Assembly: GCF_900167445.1 (NCBI RefSeq)
Contig: NZ_FUZT01000001.1
Location: 765,363 to 829,362 of the forward strand
From: Maledivibacter halophilus
Lineage (GTDB): Bacteria; Bacillota; Clostridia; Peptostreptococcales; Caminicellaceae
DNA: 64,000 nt
Reading direction: 5' to 3'
This document shows, one piece after another, positions 46,529 through 56,377 of the stretch. Under the pieces are notes generated by a model. That model saw nothing but the letters and a program-made list of their open reading frames with translations, did not search any database and was not told where the DNA came from. The position numbers were made by a program, and so were the translations under genes. Numbering within the stretch: the first letter of the stretch is position 1; each line of letters opens with the position of its first letter.

Positions 46529-47659
46529 TTATTCAAAATCAAGATAAAAACCAATATGTATGTAGGTAGTAGAATCATAGATTTCTATAACTCTTTTACA
46601 GTATTCAGAATATTTACTCTCGCCCTTTTCCTTTAAATCCTTCATACAATTTTCAACCTGGGATTCATCTATTTCTAAATCCAATAATATATTTTTTACT
46701 ATATCATAATAAGTCTCTTCTCCAGAATCCTTAGAAATTCTTATACGACCAGCGTTTTTAAGCTTAATATCCTTTCCAGGCCATGTATACATCTTAGATA
46801 CTGGTGCAGAGCCGGTTCTAAAATTGCTAAAGGATACAAAATCATACTTTTTATAATATTTCCACATAGTCTTAGAAGTTAGATCCCTATAATTTCGGAA
46901 ATGTCTTTCAAATTCTTGTTGATCCAATAAATCAAAGGCTTCCTTGGATATAGTGCCATCTTCTAGGAGCTTTGTTATAAGTTTTTTGTCGGAGTTTTTA
47001 AATTTTTTGTTTAAGGCATCCTTGTTTATATTTATCATTTTTGCCCTCAAAAAAGACTCATCTTCATAGGGTGCTCGGGGAAGACCTAATTTGATGGCAA
47101 TTTCTCCTATATTTTCCAAGTTGAAATCAATATTCTTTTTATACCCTAGACCTCTAAGTATCATGGACATATATTCGTCATAGCTCATAATTTTATTAGG
47201 GCTAAATAAATTATTTTCAGTACTATCAATTAAGCCCTTTGTATAAGCGTAGCCCACATATGCATTTAATTCTTTAGGGACATCTGTAAAGGGATGATTG
47301 TAGATAGAGGATTCAGAATCTTGTTTTAGACCAAAAAGCTTTGCTGCCATTTTAATTCCTTCCCTTCTGGTAGGGGTTTCACCAAGCCTATAACCATGAT
47401 CTGCTACATTTAAAAGTCCTAGCATATTTAAATCATAGGAATAATAAACTGGACTATCACCATAGTCAACGGACAATATATCTACACACAATTCCTTTTT
47501 AAAAATTTCTAAATCCTTGTCAGAAATCAATTTTTTTTCATAGGCTGCATTTGCCTGGGTAATATAAAAATCCTTATTATAGATAGCATTAGACTGAATA
47601 CTTGTACAGCCGAAAACAATACATAGGGTTAATATCGTACATAATATTTTATTTTTCAT
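46529..47659 (-). CDS. Exported protein with S-layer-homology-like repeats
   Basis: The 376-residue protein starts with a signal-peptide-like ILCTILTLCIVFGCTSIQS. Residues about 93-175 resemble SLH repeats: PTRREGIKMAAKLFGL, HPFTDVPKELNAYVGYAYTK and LFSPNKIMSYDEYMSMILRG. SLH repeats bind secondary cell-wall polymers, so a cell-surface location is expected. The C-terminal half has no recognised domain. The gene follows 18 bases after another exported protein, so the two probably form an operon. Confidence 0.78.
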   Translation of the reverse strand: MKNKILCTILTLCIVFGCTSIQSNAIYNKDFYITQANAAYEKKLISDKDLEIFKKELCVDILSVDYGDSPVYYSYDLNMLGLLNVADHGYRLGETPTRREGIKMAAKLFGLKQDSESSIYNHPFTDVPKELNAYVGYAYTKGLIDSTENNLFSPNKIMSYDEYMSMILRGLGYKKNIDFNLENIGEIAIKLGLPRAPYEDESFLRAKMININKDALNKKFKNSDKKLITKLLEDGTISKEAFDLLDQQEFERHFRNYRDLTSKTMWKYYKKYDFVSFSNFRTGSAPVSKMYTWPGKDIKLKNAGRIRISKDSGEETYYDIVKNILLDLEIDESQVENCMKDLKEKGESKYSEYCKRVIEIYDSTTYIHIGFYLDFE

Positions 47660-47677
47660 ATAAATCTCCTTTATATT

Positions 47678-48931
47678 TTATTTTTCTCTAGGGACAGTAA
47701 AAGCACCTATCACAGTAAGATCACTTACTTCTACATCTGAATAAAAGGCCCTAACACCGAAATTTGACCATGCAGGCATATCTTTTATTTGAGCAACTGG
47801 GAAGTTAACTAGAACACGATTACCTTCAATAAATAGGTTTAGGTAAACATGATTTTTTATAGGTGATAATGTTGCTCCAATGTTCATTTCATCATTAAAA
47901 GTGTCTATATCCTCTGGTATATCTGCATATTTTAGTGTAATCGATTGACCGTCAATAAATCTTTCTAATTCAACATGTTTTGTGCTTGGATTGAAGCTGA
48001 GTCCAAATCCATTAAATCCTTTTTCTGAAAGGGGATCATTTTTTACGCCAAATACAATGCCTCCCTTGCTGGCTTCATTTTGCAAATTAGATATTTTTAT
48101 TCTGAAAGTATAATGGGAGTCTGTAGGATTTGAAATCAAAGTACCATTTTTATCTGCAACTAAAGCCATAGGCTGTTCGTTCATTTCAATTCCGTTGAAA
48201 ATTGTATTTGATGATAATTTAATCTTTTCCTTCATTTGTACATTTTTCTTTTTTTCTTTTCCATATAGCATAAAATGGGATGCTGAATTTGAATCACTTA
48301 CATTTTTCCCATATTTTACAGTGGCAAAGGGAACAGAGTCAACAGTTTTCATATTTTCTATAGAGTCAATCAGTGAAATAAATTCAAAATCTTCATTATA
48401 TAATACATAGTTATAGTCGATAGAATACGACCTTCTTTGAATAGCAATATTACCATCTGATGTAATATTTAATTTGTGGGGAATCTCACTGCTTCCATAA
48501 TCTTTTCCTGGAGCAGTAAACATAAAAGTAGGTAAGATTAATTTTTTTGTATTGAGGTCATATCTAAAGTAATAGGGACCTCCATATTTTATAGGATCGG
48601 AATACCCACGTTTTGCATTAAAGTAGATTTTACTTTTATCTGGGGATGTTTCAACATCTTTTATTTCTGCAAATACAGCATTCGTTATTCGAGGAGTATC
48701 TTCGTCGCCGTAATATAAATCATTTTTGTCGATGATTACTTCCTTTTCCATAGTATCTTGATAGGTAATTACAATTTTACTATTATTATCTACTATATTA
48801 ATAGTATAAGGACGAATGCTCATTTCCAAATTCACAGGGTTTTGCACATTGGCTGGAGCTTGATTTTCTGCATAAGCAGTGTTTCCAATTAATAAAAGTG
48901 CGATTAGTAAATATACAATTTTTCTTTTCAT
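47678..48931 (-). CDS. Exported protein, function unknown, with a lectin-like C-terminal region
   Basis: The ATG at 48931 follows GAGGAGGA; an in-frame start at 48961 is less likely. The 417-residue protein has a signal peptide (KRKIVYLLIALLLIGNTAYA). The middle reads as extended beta-strands with YDLNTKKLILPTFMF. The last 170 residues (YTFRIKISN, GIVFGVKN, VELERFIDG, LNLFIEGNRVLVNFP) resemble concanavalin-like jelly-roll domains found in carbohydrate-binding proteins. This is pattern recognition only. It is likely co-transcribed with the SLH-type protein. Confidence 0.7.
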   Translation of the reverse strand: MKRKIVYLLIALLLIGNTAYAENQAPANVQNPVNLEMSIRPYTINIVDNNSKIVITYQDTMEKEVIIDKNDLYYGDEDTPRITNAVFAEIKDVETSPDKSKIYFNAKRGYSDPIKYGGPYYFRYDLNTKKLILPTFMFTAPGKDYGSSEIPHKLNITSDGNIAIQRRSYSIDYNYVLYNEDFEFISLIDSIENMKTVDSVPFATVKYGKNVSDSNSASHFMLYGKEKKKNVQMKEKIKLSSNTIFNGIEMNEQPMALVADKNGTLISNPTDSHYTFRIKISNLQNEASKGGIVFGVKNDPLSEKGFNGFGLSFNPSTKHVELERFIDGQSITLKYADIPEDIDTFNDEMNIGATLSPIKNHVYLNLFIEGNRVLVNFPVAQIKDMPAWSNFGVRAFYSDVEVSDLTVIGAFTVPREK

Positions 48932-49090
48932 AATATCCTCCTCAATTATTTTTTTTACCAAACAAACAGAGAAAATTCCATAATTATTTTTGAAAAATCC
49001 AACTATTACATATTGGCTTAAAATCTTTAAAGCTATACTATCGAAATATATTTCATTCTAAATAATTAAATTAACGATAATATTTTTATA

Positions 49091-49129
49091 TGCAATTTTG
49101 TCAAATCAGAATTATGCAATTTTATCAAG
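49091..49129. repeat. Two 15-bp direct repeats
   Basis: ATGCAATTTTGTCAA (49091-49105) and ATGCAATTTTATCAA (49115-49129), one mismatch, 24 bp apart. They lie between divergent genes and resemble the right end of repeat R1 (ATGCAATTTGCTCAA), so they may be R1 remnants or operator sites. Confidence 0.5.
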
Positions 49130-49172
49130 TTTATAAGAGTTGATTTGATATAAAAAATTATAGCATAATCAG

Positions 49173-49224
49173 TTATCTAAAAATCAAAATCTAACCATTT
49201 GGTTAGATTTTGATTTTTAGATAA
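49173..49224. repeat. Perfect 24-bp inverted repeat with ATTT loop
   Basis: TTATCTAAAAATCAAAATCT and four more bases are followed by ATTT and the exact complement. It lies in the 480-base divergent region between 48931 and 49411, where a terminator for a neighbouring gene is not expected. Confidence 0.85.
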
Positions 49225-49410
49225 AGGAACAAAAAACTGCACTCTTGTTCTAGTTCTATTATTAATGGTAAAATAAAAGAAGAAAATTTATATTTGAATA
49301 GTAGCATATCCAAACCTGTGTAAAATGTTACAAATTTAACATATTTTCTTTATCCTTATTGTTAGTATAATGTTTAAAAATATTAAACACCTGATATGGA
49401 GGCAATGGGA

Positions 49411-50244
49411 ATGGAAAGATTATCAATTGGTCAAATGGCAGAGCTTAATCATATATCTAAGCAAACCCTGCGGTATTATGATAAAATAAAGCTCCTAGAG
49501 CCTTATTTTACTGATGAAGAAACAGGATATCGTTATTATGATATCAGACAAAGTGCACGGCTTGATATAATTCAATATATGAAATCTTTAGGGATGAAGT
49601 TAAAAGACATAAAGAAACAATTGGATCGTAATGACCCATCCCTTATAAAAAGTGTACTCCGTCAAAAAATGTATCAAATTGATGAGCAGATTTGTGAACT
49701 GGAATGTCAGAAAAGAGCTGTTAGGCGTACATTGATGTGTTATGAGCGATACGAGGCATCGCCACGGGATGGCACAATTGTCCTTGAATACATTGAAGAT
49801 AGGAGTATGTACTGCATTGATGCTGGGATAAATTTTTATGGCCATGGAATTGAGGTTTATGAGAAGATGCTGAGAAAGTTGAAGGAAAGCTTGATTGATG
49901 ACAAACTACCCCAAGTTTATTTTTGCAATGCAGGTACTATCTTGCGACAAAAAAACTTAGAGCAGCTTAATTTTTATTCAAGTGAAGTTTTTGTATTTGT
50001 AGATAAAGACTATGTTCCTGATGATTTGACTGTTTCTATACCTGCAAACACCTACCTTTGTATATATTGTGATAAATTTGAAAAGGAAAAGAAATATATA
50101 TATCGTCTTTTAGATGCTATAAAGGAGAATAATTACACTATTGTAGGGGATTATATATGTGAAGTTTTAGTTGAATTGCCCTTTTTAGCAAAGAATGAGC
50201 GAGGTATGTTTTTACGATTACAAATACCAATAAGACTTTATTAA
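49411..50244 (+). CDS. MerR-family transcriptional regulator
   Basis: The ATG at 49411 lies 8 bases after GGAGG. The 277-residue protein has a MerR winged-helix head (LSIGQMAELNHISKQTLRYY, then YRYYDIRQSARLDIIQYMK), a dimer coiled coil (about 80-110) and a C-terminal effector-binding domain of the GyrI/BmrR type (VYFCNAGTI, IPANTYLCIYCD). The next gene has a promoter with a 19-bp spacer, the hallmark of MerR control, so the dehydrogenase is the probable target. The ligand is unknown. Confidence 0.9.
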   Translation: MERLSIGQMAELNHISKQTLRYYDKIKLLEPYFTDEETGYRYYDIRQSARLDIIQYMKSLGMKLKDIKKQLDRNDPSLIKSVLRQKMYQIDEQICELECQKRAVRRTLMCYERYEASPRDGTIVLEYIEDRSMYCIDAGINFYGHGIEVYEKMLRKLKESLIDDKLPQVYFCNAGTILRQKNLEQLNFYSSEVFVFVDKDYVPDDLTVSIPANTYLCIYCDKFEKEKKYIYRLLDAIKENNYTIVGDYICEVLVELPFLAKNERGMFLRLQIPIRLY

Positions 50245-50263
50245 ATTTATAACAATACAACTG

Positions 50264-50294
50264 TTGACATTATTCTAACTATAACCCTTATACT
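50264..50294 (+). promoter_or_regulatory. MerR-type promoter with 19-bp spacer
   Basis: TTGACA (50264-50269) and TATACT (50289-50294) are separated by 19 bp rather than 17. The dyad ATAACCCTTAT sits inside the spacer and -10 box. MerR-family activators untwist such over-long promoters. Confidence 0.78.
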
Positions 50295-50359
50295 GTAATT
50301 AACGGCGGTAGTATTAGAAGCATTTAGCCGATAAATAATTATAATGGGGGGTTTTAACT

Positions 50360-51394
50360 TTGTTTAAGGAAAAGATTCGTGTTGTTCAGTATGGCTGTGG
50401 GAAGATGTCTAAATACACTCTTCGATATTTATACGAAAAAGGAGCAGAGATTGTGGGAGCAATTGATGTCAATCCCGATGTTGTAGGAATGGATGTTGGG
50501 GACTGGGCAGAGTTAGGTGTTAAGCTAAACGTTCCCATCAGGAGCGATGCCGATGCTGTTTTGGATGAATGTGATGCGGATATTGCTGTTGTTACATTGT
50601 TTAGTTTTATGGAAGATGTAATGCCATATTTTGAAAAACTTGTAAGTCGTGGAATCAATGTTATTACTACCTGTGAAGAGGCTATTTATCCCTGGACAAC
50701 TGCTTCTGCTATTACTAACAAATTGGATAAAATGGCTAAGGAAAATAATTGTACTATTGCAGGTGCAGGTATGCAGGACATTTACTGGATTAATATGATT
50801 AGCTGTGTAGCTGGAGGCGTTCATCATATTGATAAAATAGAAGGAGCCGTAAGTTACAATGTGGAAGATTATGGTCTTGCCCTTGCAAAAGCCCATGGTG
50901 CCGGACTTACACCTGAAGAGTTTGAAGAGCAGATTGCCCATCCAGAAACATTAGAACCTGCCTATGTATGGAATTCAAATGAAGCTTTATGTTCAAAAAT
51001 GGGATGGACTATTAAGTCACAGAGTCAAAAATGTGTTCCATATTTCTATGATACTGACTTGTATTCTGAAACTTTGGGCAAAACTATTCCAAAAGGAAAT
51101 TGTATTGGAATGAGCGCTGTCGTAACTACTGAAACTTATCAGGGACCAATTATTGAGACACAGTGTATTGGCAAGGTATATGGTCCCGATGACGGAGATA
51201 TGTGTGACTGGAAAATAATAGGTGAACCTGATACAACATTCTTTGTAAAGAAGCCTGCAACCGTTGAACATACCTGTGCAACTATTGTTAATCGTATTCC
51301 GCTGATTATCGATGCTCCAGCAGGATATTATACTATAGAAAAAATGAGAAATGTAGAATATTTGTCTTATCCTATGCAGATGTATCGAAAATAG
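50360..51394 (+). CDS. Dihydrodipicolinate-reductase-like NAD(P) dehydrogenase, possibly 2,4-diaminopentanoate dehydrogenase
   Basis: The 344-residue protein begins with a Rossmann nucleotide-binding stretch ([19 protein letters not shown]), followed by [18 protein letters not shown]. It resembles 2,4-diaminopentanoate dehydrogenase of ornithine-fermenting Clostridia, a relative of dihydrodipicolinate reductase; length and the [16 protein letters not shown] region fit. The start is TTG after GGGGGG. None of the other ornithine-fermentation genes are adjacent, so another amino-acid-type substrate is possible. Expression is probably MerR-controlled. Confidence 0.75.
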   Translation: MFKEKIRVVQYGCGKMSKYTLRYLYEKGAEIVGAIDVNPDVVGMDVGDWAELGVKLNVPIRSDADAVLDECDADIAVVTLFSFMEDVMPYFEKLVSRGINVITTCEEAIYPWTTASAITNKLDKMAKENNCTIAGAGMQDIYWINMISCVAGGVHHIDKIEGAVSYNVEDYGLALAKAHGAGLTPEEFEEQIAHPETLEPAYVWNSNEALCSKMGWTIKSQSQKCVPYFYDTDLYSETLGKTIPKGNCIGMSAVVTTETYQGPIIETQCIGKVYGPDDGDMCDWKIIGEPDTTFFVKKPATVEHTCATIVNRIPLIIDAPAGYYTIEKMRNVEYLSYPMQMYRK

Positions 51395-51406
51395 GATAAG
51401 AACAAA

Positions 51407-51450
51407 AATAAGTGCAGCAATATAAATTTAATTGTTGTACTTATTTTTTA
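51407..51450 (+). terminator. Rho-independent terminator
   Basis: Arms AATAAGTGCAGCAAT and ATTGTTGTACTTATT pair with one mismatch; a T-run follows. Confidence 0.82.
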
Positions 51451-51608
51451 TTTATTAGCCAGAAGCTACATTTGATTCTTTAACTTTATATAAAATTAAC
51501 TAATGATTTAATGATATAAGATTTTCTAGATTCTTATAGGTAAACTATAAATTTATGGCTGAATAAAGGCATAGAATAGACTTTATTCAACCATTTTTAA
51601 TATTTTCA

Positions 51609-51989
51609 TTAATTTTTAACTGCGATACAGTCGATTTCAACTAATGCACCTAATGGTAAAGCTGCAACTCCATATGCACATCTTGCTGGATATGGTTCAG
51701 AAAAATATTGTGCATAAACTTCATTAACGGCAGCAAAGTCGTTGATATCTTTTAAATAAACTGTAACCTTTACAGAATCTGTTAATGAATATCCTTCACT
51801 TTCTAAAATTGCTTTAATATTTTTGATTGATTGATGTGCTTGATCTACGACCTCGTTTGAAACAAATTTTCCTGTTGTATGATCAATTGGTAATTGCCCT
51901 GAAACATAGATAGTATCTCCTGCTTTTATTGCCTGTGAATATGGTCCAACTGCTTTTGGAGCATTTTCTGTAGAAATTTTTATATTCAT
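51609..51989 (-). CDS. ridA: RidA family 2-iminobutanoate/2-iminopropanoate deaminase
   Basis: The 126-residue protein has the RidA pattern PKAVGPYSQAIKAGDTIYVS near the start and PARCAYGVAALPLGALVEID near the end; the arginine in PARC is the substrate-binding residue. RidA hydrolyses reactive enamine/imine products released by PLP-dependent dehydratases. Downstream of a DauR-type regulator and opposite a MalY-type PLP enzyme, it may clear imines made by that enzyme. Confidence 0.93.
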   Translation of the reverse strand: MNIKISTENAPKAVGPYSQAIKAGDTIYVSGQLPIDHTTGKFVSNEVVDQAHQSIKNIKAILESEGYSLTDSVKVTVYLKDINDFAAVNEVYAQYFSEPYPARCAYGVAALPLGALVEIDCIAVKN

Positions 51990-52005
51990 AATTACACCAT
52001 CTTTC

Positions 52006-52722
52006 CTATTTAACTTTTTTTATGTAGCGATAAGTAGTTGCAACAGAAATTTGTAAATGTTTAGCCACTGCATTTACTGCACCTTTGACCTTAAATATGT
52101 TATTTTTGTCTAAATCTTCTATTATTTTCATTTTTTCTTCAGCTGTTAATCTATTAATAGGTAGATTGATAGCATTTAAGCACTTTGAAATTAGCTCTTC
52201 AATTAATTCTTCAACATCTAGATTCAATTTTTCAATTGGTTGATCAATTAATTCATGATTGTGGTTAGTATTGTTTAGACTTTCTTTAGAATTTTTATCA
52301 ACATTATTGATTAAATTTAATTGTTCTTTTAAATTGTTAATTGTTTTATCAATAATATTATTCTTTATAGAAGGATCATAATTAATACAAAACAATCCAA
52401 CTAAATCATTATTACTATTTTTAATAAATAAAGTACTAGATTTTAGAATTTTATTTTTTACAGATCCTTTATAATTTGTTAAATAGTCATTTTTTAAATA
52501 TTCATCACTATTTATTAATGATAATGCATAATTAGTAATAGGAGAATTAAGAGTTCTACCACTTACTTCGCTATGCTCTAACCAAGCTATGCTGATTTCC
52601 TCACCATCAATCTTATGAATTACAATTTCATAATCTGTGGTAAGTACTTGTCCAAGAAATTTTGCCATAGTTATGTGAGCATTAATTAACAATTCATTTT
52701 CTTTTGAAAAGTTATTGTTCAC
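52006..52722 (-). CDS. YheO/DauR-type regulator (PAS-like plus HTH)
   Basis: The 238-residue protein has the YheO-like PAS region (FLGQVLTTDYEIVIHKIDG, IAWLEHSEVSGRTLNSPITN) and a C-terminal helix-turn-helix (FKVKGAVNAVAKHLQISVAT, then TYRYIKKVK). DauR-type proteins regulate D-amino acid utilisation in some bacteria. A GTG at 52722 after GAGGTGATT is preferred over a GTG at 52731 that overlaps that box. It is divergent from a DcuC/MalY/DUF1893 operon and shares an operon with ridA, so it probably controls both. Confidence 0.85.
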   Translation of the reverse strand: MNNNFSKENELLINAHITMAKFLGQVLTTDYEIVIHKIDGEEISIAWLEHSEVSGRTLNSPITNYALSLINSDEYLKNDYLTNYKGSVKNKILKSSTLFIKNSNNDLVGLFCINYDPSIKNNIIDKTINNLKEQLNLINNVDKNSKESLNNTNHNHELIDQPIEKLNLDVEELIEELISKCLNAINLPINRLTAEEKMKIIEDLDKNNIFKVKGAVNAVAKHLQISVATTYRYIKKVK

Positions 52723-53235
52723 ATTAATCACCTCATAATTACCTTATAGTATAAAGCGTTTAGCATAATTTCAAACGCTTTATATTGCTTTTTGATATTA
52801 TGAAATCTTTACATCTTATTAGGTTTTTCAAAGGTTTATTAAAAATACTTAATAATCGTTATTTTTATAAAATTATACTTTGATTTCAGAAATTTACGTA
52901 ATACGTAATTTTATTATTGTTTTCTTTTGCCTACTCCACTCTTATTAATTATGCTCATCTCTACATATACATATTATCATCATAATAATTTTTTTGCAAG
53001 TTTTGAAAATATTATTAAATAATCATAATTTGTAAGTTGTTAATCCATTGCTGAATGGTTTTAATTTTTTTCAATTGTACAGATTTTCTTTCTAATAGGC
53101 GATTAAATTTACTTATTTGTTTTAGCAAATTTAATAACATGTCCTTTAATTTAGCAGGGGTTTAAGGTCGAATTTTTTCTGTTAAATTTTTATTTTATTA
53201 TCAAGATAAAAAGATATCATACTGATAAAAAGTTA

Positions 53236-53280
53236 TTGACAAGATAAATAATGGTGATATAATTTAGTTACGTACTAAAT
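53236..53280 (+). promoter_or_regulatory. SigA-type promoter with downstream dyad
   Basis: TTGACA (53236-53241) and TATAAT (53258-53263) with 16 bp spacing, followed at once by TTTAGT-TACGT-ACTAAA, an inverted repeat placed where a repressor would block transcription. The remainder of this 1.08 kb divergent region is AT-rich and holds one ORF remnant at 53562. Confidence 0.7.
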
Positions 53281-53561
53281 TACACAATAATCAAATTAGT
53301 TAGGTATTTGCAAAATAGCAGTACGAGGAAGTGAAAATGATAAAGCAGAATGTACTTTGATAATTTTAATGCACCTTGATAATTTTGAAGAGTTAAAAAA
53401 TAGCAACAAGAGTTAAAAATTAGAATTGTATGAGAAAAATACATATAAAATTCTAATTATTTTTCTTTACTTCAGTTGTAAAACTCATAAATTTTGTGTT
53501 TTTTTAGGTGTTATTGATAAATTTTAATTTACTAGATTTTAAACAAGATTAAGTTAGGTAA

Positions 53562-53717
53562 ATTGAAAATATATTTAATCGTTTTGTTGAAGTTATTGAA
53601 CCTATTTGCCCAAAAGTTGATCGCGATCATGTTTTAACTATTTATTATAATAATTATGCTCATAATTTTATCAGCAAGGATTACTGGAATTATTTGAGTA
53701 ATACCTGCAAGAAATAA
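53562..53717 (+). pseudogene. Short ORF remnant without start codon
   Basis: A 51-codon open frame without ATG or ribosome site reads NRFVEVIEPICPKVDRDH followed by VLTIYYNNYAHNFISKDYW. The composition looks like real protein. I do not recognise the family; it may be the end of a lost gene. Confidence 0.3.
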
Positions 53718-53803
53718 ATTTGATTATTTTGTAGATATTGTATTTTCAATATATACAGCATTTTGCAAATAACTAACCACATTAATTAAATGGAGGAATG
53801 AAT

Positions 53804-55168
53804 ATGACAAGTTTTATTCAAGTTTTAACAACAGTTTTAGTTATAGCTATCGCAGCAAGGCTGATTATTAAAAAGCACAATCCAGTTGCTGTATTTTTAG
53901 CAATTGGTATCATTACTCTAACAATCTACAGTTTTGTTACGGGAACTTCGTTAGTTGAAGCATCTACGGGAAACCTTTTCTTTGACGTGTTAAAATTTGT
54001 TGAAGAAAAAATGAAATCTAGTACACAAGGTTTAGGATTGATTTTAATGACTGTTACTGGTTATGCTGTTTATATGAGTCATACTGGAGCAGCAACAAAA
54101 TTAGCTTTAACAGCAACTAAACCATTATCAAAATTAAATAACCCATATATAGTTTTAAGTTTTGTATTTATTATTGGTACAATATTAAAATTAGTTATTA
54201 CAAGTCATAGTGGATTAGGATTATTAATGATGGCAACTTGCTTCCCAATTTTAATTCAATTAGGTGTTGGAAAAGTCAGTGCAGCTGCAACAATGACATT
54301 AGTTGGATTCTTGGATTGGGGTCCTAATGATTCAAGTGCAATTTTCGCAGCTAAGATTTCAGAAATGGAACCAGTTCAATATTTTTTAACATATCAAGCA
54401 AAGGTTAGTATTTGTTGTATATTAGCAATGGCAGTATTTTTGCCAATTTATTTTAGAAAAAAGGATAAAGAAGATAAAGCTTCTAATTTAGATGGAATTA
54501 AAGTTGAAAATTTAGAAATGCCTGATTTACCTGTTATATATATCATTTTACCTGCAATTCCGTTACTATTAGTATCAATATTTGCATTTATTCCTAATAT
54601 AAATATGGGTATTATTTCTGCAAATTTAATTGGTTTTGTAGTAACTTTTATATTAGAAATAATAAGAAGAAAAGATATAAAAGCAGTTGGTGAAGATATG
54701 CCTGTTATTTTAAAAGCAATGGGTACTTGTTTTGCTAATATTGTTTCAATTATCATATCAGCAGGTGTTTTTGCTAAATCAATAATTGTTTTAAATGGTG
54801 TATCTGTATTAGGTGATTTCCTTGCCGGATTAGGCGGAGGAGTTATAATTTCTATGATTCTAATGAGTTTAATTACTTTTGGTGCAGTTATGTTACTAGG
54901 ATCAGGAAATGCTTCTTGGTATGCATTTGGTCCATTAGTTCCAAATATTGCAGCTGAAATGGGAATTTCTACTGCAGTTATTGCAGTTCCAATGCAATTA
55001 GCTACTGCTATTGGTAGATCACTATCACCGGTTGCAGGTGTAGTAATTGCGGTTTCAGGTTTAGCAGAAATAGATAGTATTGATATGATCAAAAGGTGTG
55101 TGGTACCTATGTTAGTATCATTTGCTGTTTGTATCATTTCATCATATATATTTGTAGTATTATTATAA
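53804..55168 (+). CDS. DcuC-family transporter, second paralog
   Basis: The ATG at 53804 lies 7 bases after GGAGG; an ATG at 53798 is too close. The 454-residue membrane protein shares the whole layout of the transporter at 8967: VITSHSGLGLLMMATCFP, GFLDWGPNDSSAIFAAK, GSGNASWYAFGPLVP and SPVAGVVIAVSG. The central loop GPNDSS differs from GPASGN in the first paralog, which suggests another substrate. It is the first gene of an operon with a MalY-type PLP enzyme. Confidence 0.87.
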   Translation: MTSFIQVLTTVLVIAIAARLIIKKHNPVAVFLAIGIITLTIYSFVTGTSLVEASTGNLFFDVLKFVEEKMKSSTQGLGLILMTVTGYAVYMSHTGAATKLALTATKPLSKLNNPYIVLSFVFIIGTILKLVITSHSGLGLLMMATCFPILIQLGVGKVSAAATMTLVGFLDWGPNDSSAIFAAKISEMEPVQYFLTYQAKVSICCILAMAVFLPIYFRKKDKEDKASNLDGIKVENLEMPDLPVIYIILPAIPLLLVSIFAFIPNINMGIISANLIGFVVTFILEIIRRKDIKAVGEDMPVILKAMGTCFANIVSIIISAGVFAKSIIVLNGVSVLGDFLAGLGGGVIISMILMSLITFGAVMLLGSGNASWYAFGPLVPNIAAEMGISTAVIAVPMQLATAIGRSLSPVAGVVIAVSGLAEIDSIDMIKRCVVPMLVSFAVCIISSYIFVVLL

Positions 55169-55195
55169 ATAAAAAAATTGAGGAGGAATATAGTT

Positions 55196-56377
55196 ATGAG
55201 TAAGTATGTTTATGATTTCGATAAAGGAGTTCAAAGAAGAGGAACAGATGCTAAGAAATACGATCCGTCTTTATGTCCTGAAGAGATTTTACCATTTTGG
55301 ATTGCAGATACAGATTTTCCAAGTCCAATTGAAGTTAAGGAAGCATTATTAAAAAGAGTTGAATTAGGACATTATGGATATCCATATATTAGTAGCACTT
55401 TTGAAAAAGCGGTGGCTAGATGGTATAAAGTAAGACATAATACTGAAATTAACCCTGATTTTGTTGATTTTTCTCCATGTGTTATTCCAGCAATGATTTG
55501 GTGTGTAAATGAATTTTCAAGTGTAGGAGATAAAATTGTTCTACAAACTCCGGTTTATCCTCCATTCCATGCATTAGTTAAAAACAATGGTAGACAAATC
55601 TTATATAATGAAATGAAATTAGAAGATGGTAAATATTATATTGACTTTGAAGATTTAGAAAATAAATTGAACGATCCAAAAGTTAAGATTTTGTTTATTT
55701 GCAATCCACAAAATCCAACGGGTAGAGTGTTTACACGTGAAGAATTAATTAAAATGGGTAATTTATGCTTAAAATATAATGTATTAATTGCAGTAGATGA
55801 AATTCATGCTGATATCGTATATGATGGAATTGAATTTGTAACTTTCTATTCAATTTCTGAAGAATTTGCAAACAACTCAATTACATTTATTAACCCAGCT
55901 AAAACATTTAATGTTGCAGGCTTTAGAACAGCTGCATGGTTTACAGCCAATGAAGCAATCTATCAAAGAATGATTAATCAACAAACATATAACAAAGGTA
56001 TGGGAAGAAATATTTTTGGAAATGTGGCATTAGAGGCTTGCTATAATCATGGAGAAGATTATGCAGATCAACTTAAAGAATATTTAAATGAAACAAAAAA
56101 TCAAGTTGTTGATTATATCAATAAAAATATTCCCAAAATAAAAGCTATAAATCCAGAAGCTACTTTCTTAATGTGGTTAGATTGTAGAAAATTGGGTTTT
56201 GAGACACAAGCTGAATTAAAGGATTTTATGTTTAATAAAGCCAAAGTATTATTAAATGACGGAACAACTTTTGGAGAAAAAGAAGGTAAAGGATTTATGC
56301 GTTTTAATTTTGCCGTACCTAGAGATATGGTTATGGAAGGATTAAAGAGAATTAAAGATGCAGTGGATCAATTATAA
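55196..56377 (+). CDS. MalY/PatB-type PLP-dependent C-S lyase/aminotransferase
   Basis: The ATG at 55196 follows GAGGAGGA. The 393-residue fold-type I PLP enzyme has FWIADTDFPSP near the start, ICNPQNPTGRVFTREEL, VDEIHADIVYDG, and the PLP lysine in NPAKTFNVAGFRTA. MalY/PatB proteins act as cystathionine beta-lyases and related deaminases. The product imine would be a RidA substrate. Its stop overlaps the start of the DUF1893 gene. With a transporter and a DauR-type regulator next to it, catabolism of an amino acid, perhaps sulfur-containing or a D-form, is likely. Confidence 0.88.
   Translation: MSKYVYDFDKGVQRRGTDAKKYDPSLCPEEILPFWIADTDFPSPIEVKEALLKRVELGHYGYPYISSTFEKAVARWYKVRHNTEINPDFVDFSPCVIPAMIWCVNEFSSVGDKIVLQTPVYPPFHALVKNNGRQILYNEMKLEDGKYYIDFEDLENKLNDPKVKILFICNPQNPTGRVFTREELIKMGNLCLKYNVLIAVDEIHADIVYDGIEFVTFYSISEEFANNSITFINPAKTFNVAGFRTAAWFTANEAIYQRMINQQTYNKGMGRNIFGNVALEACYNHGEDYADQLKEYLNETKNQVVDYINKNIPKIKAINPEATFLMWLDCRKLGFETQAELKDFMFNKAKVLLNDGTTFGEKEGKGFMRFNFAVPRDMVMEGLKRIKDAVDQL

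Noticed and set aside
52723..53803. T-box or other amino-acid riboswitch before the DcuC/MalY operon
   Set aside because: No T-box sequence and no clear terminator/antiterminator pair were seen; only a promoter with a dyad.
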